Positions 49,038-57,719 of a DNA stretch of 64,000 nucleotides are shown in pieces. Where the stretch lies: NCBI GenBank assembly GCA_019638595.1, contig JAHBTJ010000015.1:62001-126000 (forward strand), written 5' to 3'. The notes beneath the pieces are model-generated. The model saw nothing but the letters and a program-made list of their open reading frames with translations, was not told the origin of the DNA and ran no database searches. The position numbers and the translations under genes are program-made. This stretch comes from Chitinophagaceae bacterium. GTDB taxonomy: Bacteria; Bacteroidota; Bacteroidia; Chitinophagales; Chitinophagaceae. Each line of letters opens with the position of its first letter. Position 1 is the stretch's first letter.

Positions 49038-49137
49038 GTTTTTGGGTTAATGAATAAATTGTCCATTGATCCGGTATTTTATTGGGTTAGCCTGAAAATT
49101 CCACCGGATGCTGTTGCGAGCAGCGTCTGGTTTTTTA
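49038..49137 (+). ncRNA. Predicted cis-antisense RNA with terminator in the FecR-SusC gap (module 4)
   Basis: On the plus strand CCGGATGCTG (49104-49113) pairs with CAGCGTCTGG (49121-49130) over ten positions using two G-U pairs, and TTTTTTATTG follows. On the minus strand the same stem would have two mismatches, so the plus-strand reading is favoured. TACTTTTG (49025-49032) fits TAnnTTTG and overlaps the SusC start. Existence of the RNA is inferred. Confidence 0.45.
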
Positions 49138-49140
49138 TTG

Positions 49141-49215
49141 TATAGTTGCAGGTTGCAGGCTACAGGTTTCGGGTTTGAAGTGTATGGTTTTTGGCAAAAC
49201 AATAAACCTCAAACA
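49141..49215. repeat. Word-like degenerate repeat between FecR and SusC (module 4)
   Basis: GTTGCAGGTTGCAGGCTACA (from 49145) and the following GGTTTCGGGTTTGAAG are the inverse of the ACCTGAAACC / AACTTCAAAC words at 41898-41950. The family appears at boundaries of regulatory genes and has no coding sense. Confidence 0.5.
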
Positions 49216-49234
49216 ATAAACTACAAATTTGCAT

Positions 49235-50416
49235 CTAATACACTGTCAGCACCTTTCCTTCCAGCCTGAAATGTGTATCCTTATCCTGCAATCCGTTCAG
49301 CAATTGCTGCAAGGTGAGGTTCCTGCCGATCTCGCCTCCCAGTTCAATATCTTTTACATTGCCTTCGTAGCGCACTTCCACATCGTACCATCGTGCAATT
49401 TGCCTCATAGCGTCTTCCAGCTTTACATGATGGAAATTAAATACAGCATTCTTCCAGGCCAGTTCCTTCTCCAGGTCAGCCGCGATCACTTTACCCCCGG
49501 TATAAGCATGCCCCGGCTTTAATAAGGTATGATTGATCTCCACCAACCCCTCCACTAAAGAAGTTTTTATCCCCGGCTCATCGGTATAACTGTTAACGTT
49601 AAACGAAGTGCCTTTCACTGTGATCTCATCTTTATAGGTTTTGACCGTGAACGGCTTCGCCGGGTTTTTAGCTACTTCAAAATAAGCTTCGCCGCTAATG
49701 CTTACCACGCGTGTTTTACCGGGGAAAGCTGTAGGGTAGGTGATGCTGCTGGCAGCGTTCAGCCATACCCATGTGCCATCGGGCAGCCTTAATTTATATT
49801 GTCCGCCCCTTGGAGTGGCCATGGTATTATACGCCACAACATCAGCCTGGCTATAGGCCAGCGAACCGTTGTTATTTTGAATGGCAACCTCTCCATCGGT
49901 AATTACCTGCATCCCATTTTCATCCAGTTCAACCGTTTTGCCATTGCTTAAGGTAAGCACTGCTTTATTGCTTCCTGGAAGTATATCGTTTTCAATTTCA
50001 TTGTTTGGCCACGCCTGCGTTACAGGTTGTTGAGGAGCATTTTTTGTATGATTGTAGTAAAACAATGCACCCAAAAAAAGCACTGCGGCCGCATAACGGA
50101 GCCAGGGAGCGCCGGATGATCGTATCTTGTTTGTTTTGCCGGGAGCGTAATGATTGTCTTCGCCAGCCGCTGCTCCGGTAGCCTGTTCTTCCCGCGTACC
50201 GGCTACAATGCCCCGTATCATTCTTTCCACTTTTTCCTTATCGTATATAAAGCCTTCCGTGTGCGCCTGGTTACACACGCCCGCAACTATTGCGCTTAGC
50301 CTGTTTACATTTTCGGGATCGTTCAAAGCTTGCAGCAATTGTTTTTTTTCCTGCTCCGAAAGCGTACCGGCAATATAGCCATGCAATAAATAGCTGAAAT
50401 CATGGTGGTTACTCAC
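49235..50416 (-). CDS. FecR-family anti-sigma factor (module 4)
   Basis: This 393-residue protein has an N-terminal cytoplasmic part, a membrane helix (WLRYAAAVLFLGALFYYN), the FecR domain (TPRGGQYKLRLPDGTWVWLN; GEAYFEVAKNPAKPFTV) and DUF4974 (FNFHHVKLEDAMRQIARWYD). The start is a GTG at 50416. It lies 43 bases after the sigma gene, the tightest pairing of the four modules. Confidence 0.92.
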   Translation of the reverse strand: MSNHHDFSYLLHGYIAGTLSEQEKKQLLQALNDPENVNRLSAIVAGVCNQAHTEGFIYDKEKVERMIRGIVAGTREEQATGAAAGEDNHYAPGKTNKIRSSGAPWLRYAAAVLFLGALFYYNHTKNAPQQPVTQAWPNNEIENDILPGSNKAVLTLSNGKTVELDENGMQVITDGEVAIQNNNGSLAYSQADVVAYNTMATPRGGQYKLRLPDGTWVWLNAASSITYPTAFPGKTRVVSISGEAYFEVAKNPAKPFTVKTYKDEITVKGTSFNVNSYTDEPGIKTSLVEGLVEINHTLLKPGHAYTGGKVIAADLEKELAWKNAVFNFHHVKLEDAMRQIARWYDVEVRYEGNVKDIELGGEIGRNLTLQQLLNGLQDKDTHFRLEGKVLTVY

Positions 50417-50459
50417 AATAAGAATAACACCGCACAGTGTATGGATGTACTATTGCTGT

Positions 50460-51065
50460 TCAAAAAAAACCGAGGAGACCTTGCACTACCAGTAACAGGG
50501 GGAGGATCGTGTCGCTTTTACGGCTTAAATGGTCATGAACGGAATGGATGGCTTCTGTAAGCTGGTTGCGAACCGTGTTTTCAGAAATGTTTAACCGGCT
50601 CGCAATTTCTTTACGGCTGAGCCCTTCTTTTCTGCTTAACAAAAATACGAGCTTTCTTTTTTCAGGCAACAGGCTTACTGCTTCATCAATCAGGTATTGC
50701 GTGAACTTCGCGTCTAATGTATCTTCCATGCCTTCGGCGGTTGCAGCCTGGCTGTTCAGCTTTTGTATGTTCAGCTCACGCCTTATCCTGGATCGCAGGT
50801 GATTGGAAACCGTATTTGCTATTATAGTACATACCCATCCAATGGGATTTTCAATACCGGGGAGTGCAGAACGGTGGGTCCATATCTTTAAAAATACCTC
50901 CTGCAGAATATCATCGGCATCCGTTCTGGACTTAATAAGAGAAGCAGTGAACGGGAATAATTTTTTGTAAATAATATGCACCAACCTTCCAAAAGCCTCT
51001 TCATCACCTTTTGCGACATTCACAAGTATTTCAGCGGCGATAGTATTTGAACTATTTGTTTTCAC
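50460..51065 (-). CDS. ECF RNA polymerase sigma-70 factor (module 4)
   Basis: This 201-residue sigma factor has region 2 (FTASLIKSRTDADDILQEVF, LKIWTHR) and region 4 (LLPEKRKLVFLLSREGLS-like helix-turn-helix with RKEIASRLNISENTVRNQL). A TAA lies directly before the GTG at 51065 in the same frame, which fixes this non-ATG start. The hydrophobic C-terminal tail (LPLLLVVQGLLGFF) is the longest of the four. Confidence 0.91.
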   Translation of the reverse strand: MKTNSSNTIAAEILVNVAKGDEEAFGRLVHIIYKKLFPFTASLIKSRTDADDILQEVFLKIWTHRSALPGIENPIGWVCTIIANTVSNHLRSRIRRELNIQKLNSQAATAEGMEDTLDAKFTQYLIDEAVSLLPEKRKLVFLLSRKEGLSRKEIASRLNISENTVRNQLTEAIHSVHDHLSRKSDTILPLLLVVQGLLGFF

Positions 51066-51159
51066 TTAAAACCAGCAAGCAGTTAATTATTTATTGAAGA
51101 TAATAAAAAATGATCTTGCAGGAAAGTAAAGTATATAGACAAATGCTATGAAGCTTTAC

Positions 51160-53322
51160 TTAGTTCAAATACATTTCATCTACCAACAGCAGGCGCCTGT
51201 CTCCTTTATCGTTTGTTTGAGGAACAGCCACTATTTTCAAACAGGAAACTTTTTGCGGCTTAAAAGATACTTCAACCGTTTCTAATGAGGCTTTGCCGCC
51301 TTTGGGCGGTTTGGGTGGATGCAGGGTTGCCAACAGCCTGAGCTGGTTTTCGTTCTCACCGCCCCACACCTGTAACGAGCCGGGCGGATAAATACCGGTT
51401 ACTTCTTCCAGCATGTAATGCAATCCTACGGAGCTTACCGGGGCCGGATCATTAAAATAACATACCAGAGCCATATCTGTATGCCTTACACCTGTCCAGT
51501 TATTGGCCCAGGCAGGATTGTTGGCTCCAATAACGCCCAGCTTATTATCAAAGTAGCTTTTGGCGCCTTCTGCCTGGTGAACGCTGTTCAGCTTATATAA
51601 CAAACGCGTACTATCCGGCTTGATACTGCATTTCAGAAAATAGAATTCGGCCACATCGCTGGAATACCAGCCTTCTTTATAGGCCCTGGCTTTTACGTAT
51701 GTATTTTTGGTGAGCTCTGTTTTACCGTCGAACAAAAATGAAGTAGTGCTGTCTGGTTCAGATCCATCTGTAGTAAAACGGATATCAACACCTTTTATAG
51801 GATGGCTCAACTGCAGCGGTGTTGACTGGCTGAATACCATTGAGCTGTTTTTTACTTCAGGTAAATTAAGCTTAAGCGGGTTTGTGCCGTCGTCTTTAAA
51901 TCCTTCAATGAATGTAATGCCTGTATTGGCCTTCTGCAGATCCTGGGCTTCCCCGGGGGTGATAGGAGTATTCCAGATAGCAATAGATTTCAGGCTTTTT
52001 AAGGCGGGCAACTGTGCTTTAAGATCATTGTAATTGATCTTCGTTCCCGATACAGCCAGCGTTTGGAGGTGTGGTAGTGCACTTAATTCTTTGAGTCCCC
52101 CGGCGCTGATATCGGTAAAGTTTAAATATACGTGACGCAGGTTTTCAAACTGGCTGACGAGCTTTAAATCGGCATCTTTTACCGGCAGCTTATTGAGGTT
52201 TAATGCAACCACCTGTTTTTTCAGCGGCGACAGCTCTTCCAGTTGTTTGTTTGTCCACGCTTCCCTGTTATAAATATTTACTGCCAACGCAGGCGATTCT
52301 TTTGCAAGGGGAAGAATGGTCCTGTAATCGGTATTAAGCGCTTCAATGGTTTTTTCATCGGCGGCGGAAAAATCATATTTTTCTTCAGCGGCCTGCGCGG
52401 GCTGCAGGAATCCCGCGGATGCCATACGCAGTGAATCGTGCTCGGGCAGTTCAGATACTTTTGCAGCAAACAACGTGGTACCGCTTTTGATCCATGCCGT
52501 AAGTAAAGCTATTTCCGGATCGGTAAGCTGGGCTTTGCCCGCCGGTGGCATGTGTTTTTTATCTTCCAGCGGAAGGTGCACCCGTTGCAGGAGTAAACTC
52601 ATGTCGGGATCGCCGGGTATGAACAATTTTCCTGACTTTCCTCCTTTTACAATAGAAGCGGAATCCGTCAGCATCAATTCTCCTTTTAATTTATCTGCAT
52701 TATGGCAACCCGTACATTTTTTTTCGAGCACCGGCTTAATAATATCGTCAAATACGAGCGCCTGGTCAAAAGGAACGGGGGGGCGCTGGTAGTAAACAGC
52801 CAGCGGATCTGTAATAAAGTTCTCGCCATGGGTTAAGCTGGCGCCGTAATGCCCGCTTATAATTACTACCAGCACCGTAACAATGGCGCCTGCTTTGGCA
52901 GCAGGAGCGGAATACCATTGTGTATTCCTGATAAAATAAATAAGAGAGGAAATAAAGAATATCAATACTCCCGTCCATTTATGCCACAACAGGGTACCAC
53001 CTGCATACCCTTCTTCTCTTGACAGGAGCAGCCCCATGATGACGGTAATACCCGCAAGTATTGCACCTGTTAATAAGAGATAATGAGATGATTGCCGGTA
53101 AAAAGAATTGCCAGCCACATCCTTCCTGTAGCGGAAAAACTCAAGGAACATTGCCATCATCAGTATCACGATAGGAAAGTGCAGCAATAAAGGATGCATC
53201 CGCCCTACGGGTTGCAGCCATGCCGGTATTACCAGCTTATTTTCAAATAACAGGAGGAAAGCAATAAATATATTCAGCACCATGAGTAACTGGGTACCGA
53301 GAACACTGAGTTTTATTTTCAT
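51160..53322 (-). CDS. Membrane protein with DUF2231-like, cytochrome c-type, LRR-like and beta domains
   Basis: This 720-residue protein joins several domains. Residues 10-160 hold four or five membrane helices with MHPLLLHFPIVILMMAMFLE, the DUF2231 pattern. A planctomycete-type cytochrome domain follows with one haem motif CTGCH (C203, C206, H207) and HMPPAGKAQLTDPEIALL. Next come leucine-rich repeats (about 370-460; LKLVSQFENLRHVYLNFTDI), a chitobiase/Fn3-like domain (GVDIRFTTDGSEPDSTT) and a discoidin-like C-terminus. It ends 94 bases before the module 4 sigma gene and follows DUF1501. A role in electron transfer linked to surface sugar oxidation is plausible but unproven. Confidence 0.8.
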   Translation of the reverse strand: MKIKLSVLGTQLLMVLNIFIAFLLLFENKLVIPAWLQPVGRMHPLLLHFPIVILMMAMFLEFFRYRKDVAGNSFYRQSSHYLLLTGAILAGITVIMGLLLSREEGYAGGTLLWHKWTGVLIFFISSLIYFIRNTQWYSAPAAKAGAIVTVLVVIISGHYGASLTHGENFITDPLAVYYQRPPVPFDQALVFDDIIKPVLEKKCTGCHNADKLKGELMLTDSASIVKGGKSGKLFIPGDPDMSLLLQRVHLPLEDKKHMPPAGKAQLTDPEIALLTAWIKSGTTLFAAKVSELPEHDSLRMASAGFLQPAQAAEEKYDFSAADEKTIEALNTDYRTILPLAKESPALAVNIYNREAWTNKQLEELSPLKKQVVALNLNKLPVKDADLKLVSQFENLRHVYLNFTDISAGGLKELSALPHLQTLAVSGTKINYNDLKAQLPALKSLKSIAIWNTPITPGEAQDLQKANTGITFIEGFKDDGTNPLKLNLPEVKNSSMVFSQSTPLQLSHPIKGVDIRFTTDGSEPDSTTSFLFDGKTELTKNTYVKARAYKEGWYSSDVAEFYFLKCSIKPDSTRLLYKLNSVHQAEGAKSYFDNKLGVIGANNPAWANNWTGVRHTDMALVCYFNDPAPVSSVGLHYMLEEVTGIYPPGSLQVWGGENENQLRLLATLHPPKPPKGGKASLETVEVSFKPQKVSCLKIVAVPQTNDKGDRRLLLVDEMYLN

Positions 53323-53404
53323 TTAAAATCGGGCAATTAAAGTTGAGTCGCTTACCGCACAGCGCGAACACTAATTATGTAATGGTAATATATTTTTCTG
53401 AGTA

Positions 53405-54862
53405 CTACGCAATGATATCCCTTACTACTTTGCCGGATACATCGGTAAGCCGGTACCTCCGCCCCAGGTGTTTGTAAATCAGTTTTTCATGATCCAGCCC
53501 CAGTTGGTTCAATACGGTTGCCTGAAAGTCGTGCACATGCACAGGATCTTTCGCAATATTATATCCAAATTCATCGGTTTCGCCATATACTATACCCGGC
53601 TTAATGCCGCCTCCTGCCATCCACACGGTAAAGCAGCGCGGGTGGTGATCACGCCCGTAATTGTCTTTTGTAAGAGTGCCCTGTGTGTAGCTGGTACGGC
53701 CAAATTCTCCTCCCCATATAACCAGTGTTTCATCCAGTAATCCACGTTGTTTAAGGTCAATTACCAATGCGGCAGATGCCTGGTCAACGTCTTTGGCCTG
53801 CTTTGCAATTTCGTATGGAAGATTTCCGTGCTGATCCCAACCCTGGTGGTACAATTGTACAAAGCGCACACCATTTTCGGAAAGCTTGCGGGCAAGCAGG
53901 CAGTTGGCAGCGTATGTTCCGGGAACCAGGCAATCAGGACCATATAATTTTACAATATCATCCGGTTCTTTGGAAAGATCCATTACTTCGGGAACCGCTG
54001 TTTGCATGCGGTAAGCCATTTCGTATTGCTGGATCTTGGCGGTAATTTCGGGGTCTCCCATTTCTTTGTAAGAAAGCTCGTTCAGCTCAGACAGGTTGTC
54101 CAGCATTTCGCGGCGGGCCCTCCGGTCCATGCCTTCCGGATCGCGCAGGTACAATACGGGATCTTCTCCTTTACTGAACTGCACTCCCTGGTGTACGGAA
54201 TCAAGAAATCCATTTGACCATAATTTGGAATATACTCCCTGCCCGTTGCCAATACCACGTGAAAGTAGTACGGTGAAATTAGGCAGGTTCTTGTTTTCGT
54301 TACCTAACCCATAACTTAGCCAGGCGCCCATGCTGGGGCGGTTGCCTTGTTGTGAGCCTGTTTGTAAAAAGGTGAGTGCCGGATCGTGGTTGATGGCCTC
54401 GGTATACATAGACCTGACGATACAGAGCTCATCCACAATTTTGGCGGTATAAGGCATCAGGTCGCTTACCCACGCCCTTGAATTTCCATATTGTTTGAAG
54501 TCAACGAAGCTTCCCACCAGTGGAAAAGAGCTTTGATAAGCCGTCATACCGGTAAGGCGTTGATTGCCCCTGATGGATGGAGGAATTTCCTGCCCTGTCA
54601 TTTCACGCAGCTTCGGCTTATAATCAAATAATTCCTGCTGCGATGGCGCCCCGTTCTGGAACAGGTATATTACACGTTTTGCTTTAGGCGCAAAATGGGG
54701 TATGCCTGGTTTTAATACATCGTCTTCCATACCGCTGCTCCGGCCAAATAAATCGGGCATCAGTAATGAACCGAGCGCTACACTGCCTACTCCCAGGCTC
54801 ATGGCCGAGAGAAAGCGCCGCCTGTTCCAGGAAAAACCGTGTTCCAGTATTTCTTTTTCCAT
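53405..54862 (-). CDS. DUF1501 domain secreted protein
   Basis: This 485-residue protein begins with a twin-arginine signal (WNRRRFLSAMSLGVGSVALG) and is therefore exported folded. The rest is the DUF1501 domain, a sulfatase/alkaline-phosphatase-like fold of unknown activity (RVIYLFQNGAPSQQELFD; QGWDQHGNLPYEI; IWGGEFGRTSYTQGTLTK; GRDHHPRCFTVWMAGGG). In Planctomycetes and Bacteroidota it is nearly always encoded next to a DUF1549/DUF1553 protein, as here (27 bases upstream), so the two act together. Confidence 0.9.
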   Translation of the reverse strand: MEKEILEHGFSWNRRRFLSAMSLGVGSVALGSLLMPDLFGRSSGMEDDVLKPGIPHFAPKAKRVIYLFQNGAPSQQELFDYKPKLREMTGQEIPPSIRGNQRLTGMTAYQSSFPLVGSFVDFKQYGNSRAWVSDLMPYTAKIVDELCIVRSMYTEAINHDPALTFLQTGSQQGNRPSMGAWLSYGLGNENKNLPNFTVLLSRGIGNGQGVYSKLWSNGFLDSVHQGVQFSKGEDPVLYLRDPEGMDRRARREMLDNLSELNELSYKEMGDPEITAKIQQYEMAYRMQTAVPEVMDLSKEPDDIVKLYGPDCLVPGTYAANCLLARKLSENGVRFVQLYHQGWDQHGNLPYEIAKQAKDVDQASAALVIDLKQRGLLDETLVIWGGEFGRTSYTQGTLTKDNYGRDHHPRCFTVWMAGGGIKPGIVYGETDEFGYNIAKDPVHVHDFQATVLNQLGLDHEKLIYKHLGRRYRLTDVSGKVVRDIIA

Positions 54863-54889
54863 CTTACAATAATTTATTTTTTAAATGTA

Positions 54890-57211
54890 TCAGGACTTTG
54901 TCATGGTTTCTTCAAGGTTATAAATAGTAGATATTACACGCGCCATGGCAGCCACAGCCTTTCTATCTATATTTTCGCCCACCGGGTATTCGCCAATTTC
55001 CAGGGTTTTATCAATTTCCGTGGGTTGCAGGCTGTTCAACTGTGCGGTATAGTAATTGCTCAATACTTCCAGTTCCTTTTCCTTTGGCTTTCTGCAAACG
55101 ATCAAACGGAATGCTTTGCTGAGCTTATCTTTTACGTCTGTTTTTTCATCCTGTAATTTTTCTGCCAGCACGCGCGAAGCTTCCAGCACAGTAGGATCAT
55201 TCATCATTACAAGCGCCTGGAGCGGGGTGTTGGTCCGCAGGCGTTTAATCTCGCACATGTCCCTGTTGCTGGCATCAAATATAGCCATGGTAGGAGGAGG
55301 TACCGTACGTTTTATCAATGTGTACATACCTCTCCTGTACAATTTATCTCCATGATCCTGTACATACATCGAAAGTAATCCTCTGCCCGAAGTGGCTCCT
55401 TCCCATAGCCCGGCGGGCTGGTAGGGCTTAACGCTTGGCCCGCCAATGCTTGGATTCAGCAGGCCGCTGCTTGCAAGCACCAGGTCTTTTACAAATTCGG
55501 CATGCACCCTGTAACGCGCGCCGCGCGCCAGGTAAATATTTTCGGGATCAGTTGCCAGCTTTTCTTTGGTAATAACGGCAGATTGCCGGTAGGTAGCCGA
55601 GGTTACCATCATTTTAACCAGGCGTTTAATATCCCAGTTATGTTCCCGGAAATCAACCGCCAGCCAGTCCAGCAACGCAGGGTGGGAGGGCAGATCGCCC
55701 TGCATGCCAAAATCCCCGGATGTTTTTACAATTCCCCTGCCAAAAAACTCCTGCCATAATATGTTTACATATACTCTTGCCGTAAGCGGGTTTCTTTTAT
55801 CGAACAGCCATTCCGAAAGTCCCAGCCTGTTCTTGGGATAAGATTCGTCGAACGAAAGAATAGCGGCAGGGGTACCTGGCTGTACTTCTTCGCCCGGAGC
55901 ATCGTATTGACCTCTTTGTAAGATATGTGTTTTCCTGACCGTATCAAGGTCGCCCATAACGGATACGATCAGCCGCTCTGTATCGGGCTTGTTCACAAAG
56001 TGGAGAATGCTTTTTACATCTTCGTTGCTTATTTCCATCAGGGGCTTCTTGGCATAAGTTTCAGGCCCGCCGATCACCGATTCAATACCTACTTCTTTTA
56101 CATTATTAAAAAAGGCGAAAAGCTGGTAGTATTCCTTCATGGAGAAGGGATCGTATTTGTGGTCGTGGCAGTGAGCGCACTCCAGGGTAATACCCAAAAG
56201 CCCCTTGCCAAATAAGTCATTCCTGTCGGTAACATAGCCAATGCGGTATTCCTCGGGAATTACGCCGCCTTCCTCGGTTATTTTATGATTCCTGTTGAAG
56301 CCGGTTGCTAATAATTGTTCTTTGGAGGCTTCAGGAAGAAGATCACCTGCCAGTTGCCAGGTAACAAATTCATCATAATGCATGTTGTTGTTAAAGGCAT
56401 GAATTACCCAGTCTCTCCAGGGCCACTGGGTACGGTAGCCATCGTCCTGGTACCCGTGCGAATCAGCATAGCGGGCAAGGTCGAGCCAGTGAAGCGACAT
56501 TTTTTCTCCGTAAGAGGGAAGGTCCATCAGCTTGTCTACCATTTTCTCATAAGCGTCTACACTGTTGTCTGCTAAAAACGCATCCATCATTTCCAGGGTA
56601 GGAGGCAGGCCGGTTAAATCAAAGCTCAGCCTTTTTAATAACCTTTCTTTATCTGCCTCTTCGCTGGGCTTCCAGCTTTTTTGTTCAATTTTTTCCAGTA
56701 TGAAATAATCAATTTCGTTCCGGGGCCAATCTTTCAGGCTCACCTGGGGCAGCGCCGGTTTAACGGGCGCCACAAAAGCCCAGTGTTTCTGGTATTTGGC
56801 TCCCTGCTTTATCCATTTTTCAATCAAAGCGATTTCGCGCGGGGTCAATTTCAGGTTAGATGCCGGAGGGGGCATCAGCAGGGAAGAATCCTTTGTGGTA
56901 ACGCGTAAGAACGCATGCGATAATTCCGGCTTGCCGGCTACTATTGCATGAGCTTTAGGATTTTCTTTTAATGCGGCAAATGCACTTTCTTCCACATCCA
57001 GTCGTAAACCGGCTTCTCTTTTATTGGCATCGGGCCCGTGGCAGGCCAAACATTTGTCTGAAAGAATAGGACGAATATCAAAATTGTAACTTACCTGGTC
57101 AGGCAGCTTTTCTTCGGAAGCTGAAGCTTCTCCATTCTTACATGCCTCCAGGGCATATACGGCTACAACCAGAATGCATAATAGGTATGCGATGTTCTTA
57201 AAAATTTTCAT
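54890..57211 (-). CDS. PSCyt1-DUF1549-DUF1553 secreted cytochrome-type protein
   Basis: This 773-residue lipoprotein (lipid-anchored Cys24) has a planctomycete cytochrome domain with one haem-binding motif CLACH (C54, C57, H58), then DUF1549 at about 155-365 (FDLTGLPPTLEMMDAFLADN; MSLHWLDLARYADSHGYQDD; CAHCHDHKYDPFSMKEYY, a second CxxCH) and DUF1553 at about 475-740 (FGRGIVKTSGDFGMQGDLPS; SNRDMCEIKRLRTNTPLQAL). It is the first gene of the minus-strand run leading into module 4. The family is associated with breakdown of complex polysaccharides, but its chemistry is not established. Confidence 0.9.
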   Translation of the reverse strand: MKIFKNIAYLLCILVVAVYALEACKNGEASASEEKLPDQVSYNFDIRPILSDKCLACHGPDANKREAGLRLDVEESAFAALKENPKAHAIVAGKPELSHAFLRVTTKDSSLLMPPPASNLKLTPREIALIEKWIKQGAKYQKHWAFVAPVKPALPQVSLKDWPRNEIDYFILEKIEQKSWKPSEEADKERLLKRLSFDLTGLPPTLEMMDAFLADNSVDAYEKMVDKLMDLPSYGEKMSLHWLDLARYADSHGYQDDGYRTQWPWRDWVIHAFNNNMHYDEFVTWQLAGDLLPEASKEQLLATGFNRNHKITEEGGVIPEEYRIGYVTDRNDLFGKGLLGITLECAHCHDHKYDPFSMKEYYQLFAFFNNVKEVGIESVIGGPETYAKKPLMEISNEDVKSILHFVNKPDTERLIVSVMGDLDTVRKTHILQRGQYDAPGEEVQPGTPAAILSFDESYPKNRLGLSEWLFDKRNPLTARVYVNILWQEFFGRGIVKTSGDFGMQGDLPSHPALLDWLAVDFREHNWDIKRLVKMMVTSATYRQSAVITKEKLATDPENIYLARGARYRVHAEFVKDLVLASSGLLNPSIGGPSVKPYQPAGLWEGATSGRGLLSMYVQDHGDKLYRRGMYTLIKRTVPPPTMAIFDASNRDMCEIKRLRTNTPLQALVMMNDPTVLEASRVLAEKLQDEKTDVKDKLSKAFRLIVCRKPKEKELEVLSNYYTAQLNSLQPTEIDKTLEIGEYPVGENIDRKAVAAMARVISTIYNLEETMTKS

Positions 57212-57719
57212 ATCACCAGTAGCAATGCGCTTTTGTAAATTGAAAGCAATTTAGTTATTTTTTAGCAAGTGTGTATAAATGTACATACATAATAACATAT
57301 CTAAAAATTATACATTCTTCCTTCACTTGCAAAAATAGAAATTGCTCAACCCGTGAAAAAATCCAATTACTCCGAAAATATGGTTTAATATGGTTTTTCT
57401 ATCCTGTGCCATACTGGTTGCCTTATATTATCCCTACAATCAACAACCCTTTTTTGCCTACTGCCGCAACCCATACTTCCGTTACGCTGTTATGTTATTT
57501 TCAACGACATTTATTATACAAATTTATTTTAAATATGATATAGAAAAAATAGCTAAAATATCCTCTTTTTTATACGTTTTGACATATCGCAATTGCAGGA
57601 AGGCTTTTTAACGAACGGGCAACAAAATTTCATAAACATCTTTCATCAACTGTATAATTTAATAACATTTCATTAGCAGATGCAACATTTGCTGAAACGT
57701 ACAGACTTTTATTTTATAC
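57212..57719. other. 508-base divergent intergenic region
   Basis: The region separates the minus-strand DUF1549 gene from the plus-strand genes and must contain both promoters. It is AT-rich. Short hydrophobic frames (57390-57611) occur but lack start context and resemble no protein, so none is annotated. No clear TAnnTTTG/TTTG pair could be picked. Confidence 0.5.

Noticed and set aside
57271..57611. Short hydrophobic plus-strand frames in the divergent region
   Set aside because: AT-rich DNA produces such frames by chance; no start context and no recognisable protein.
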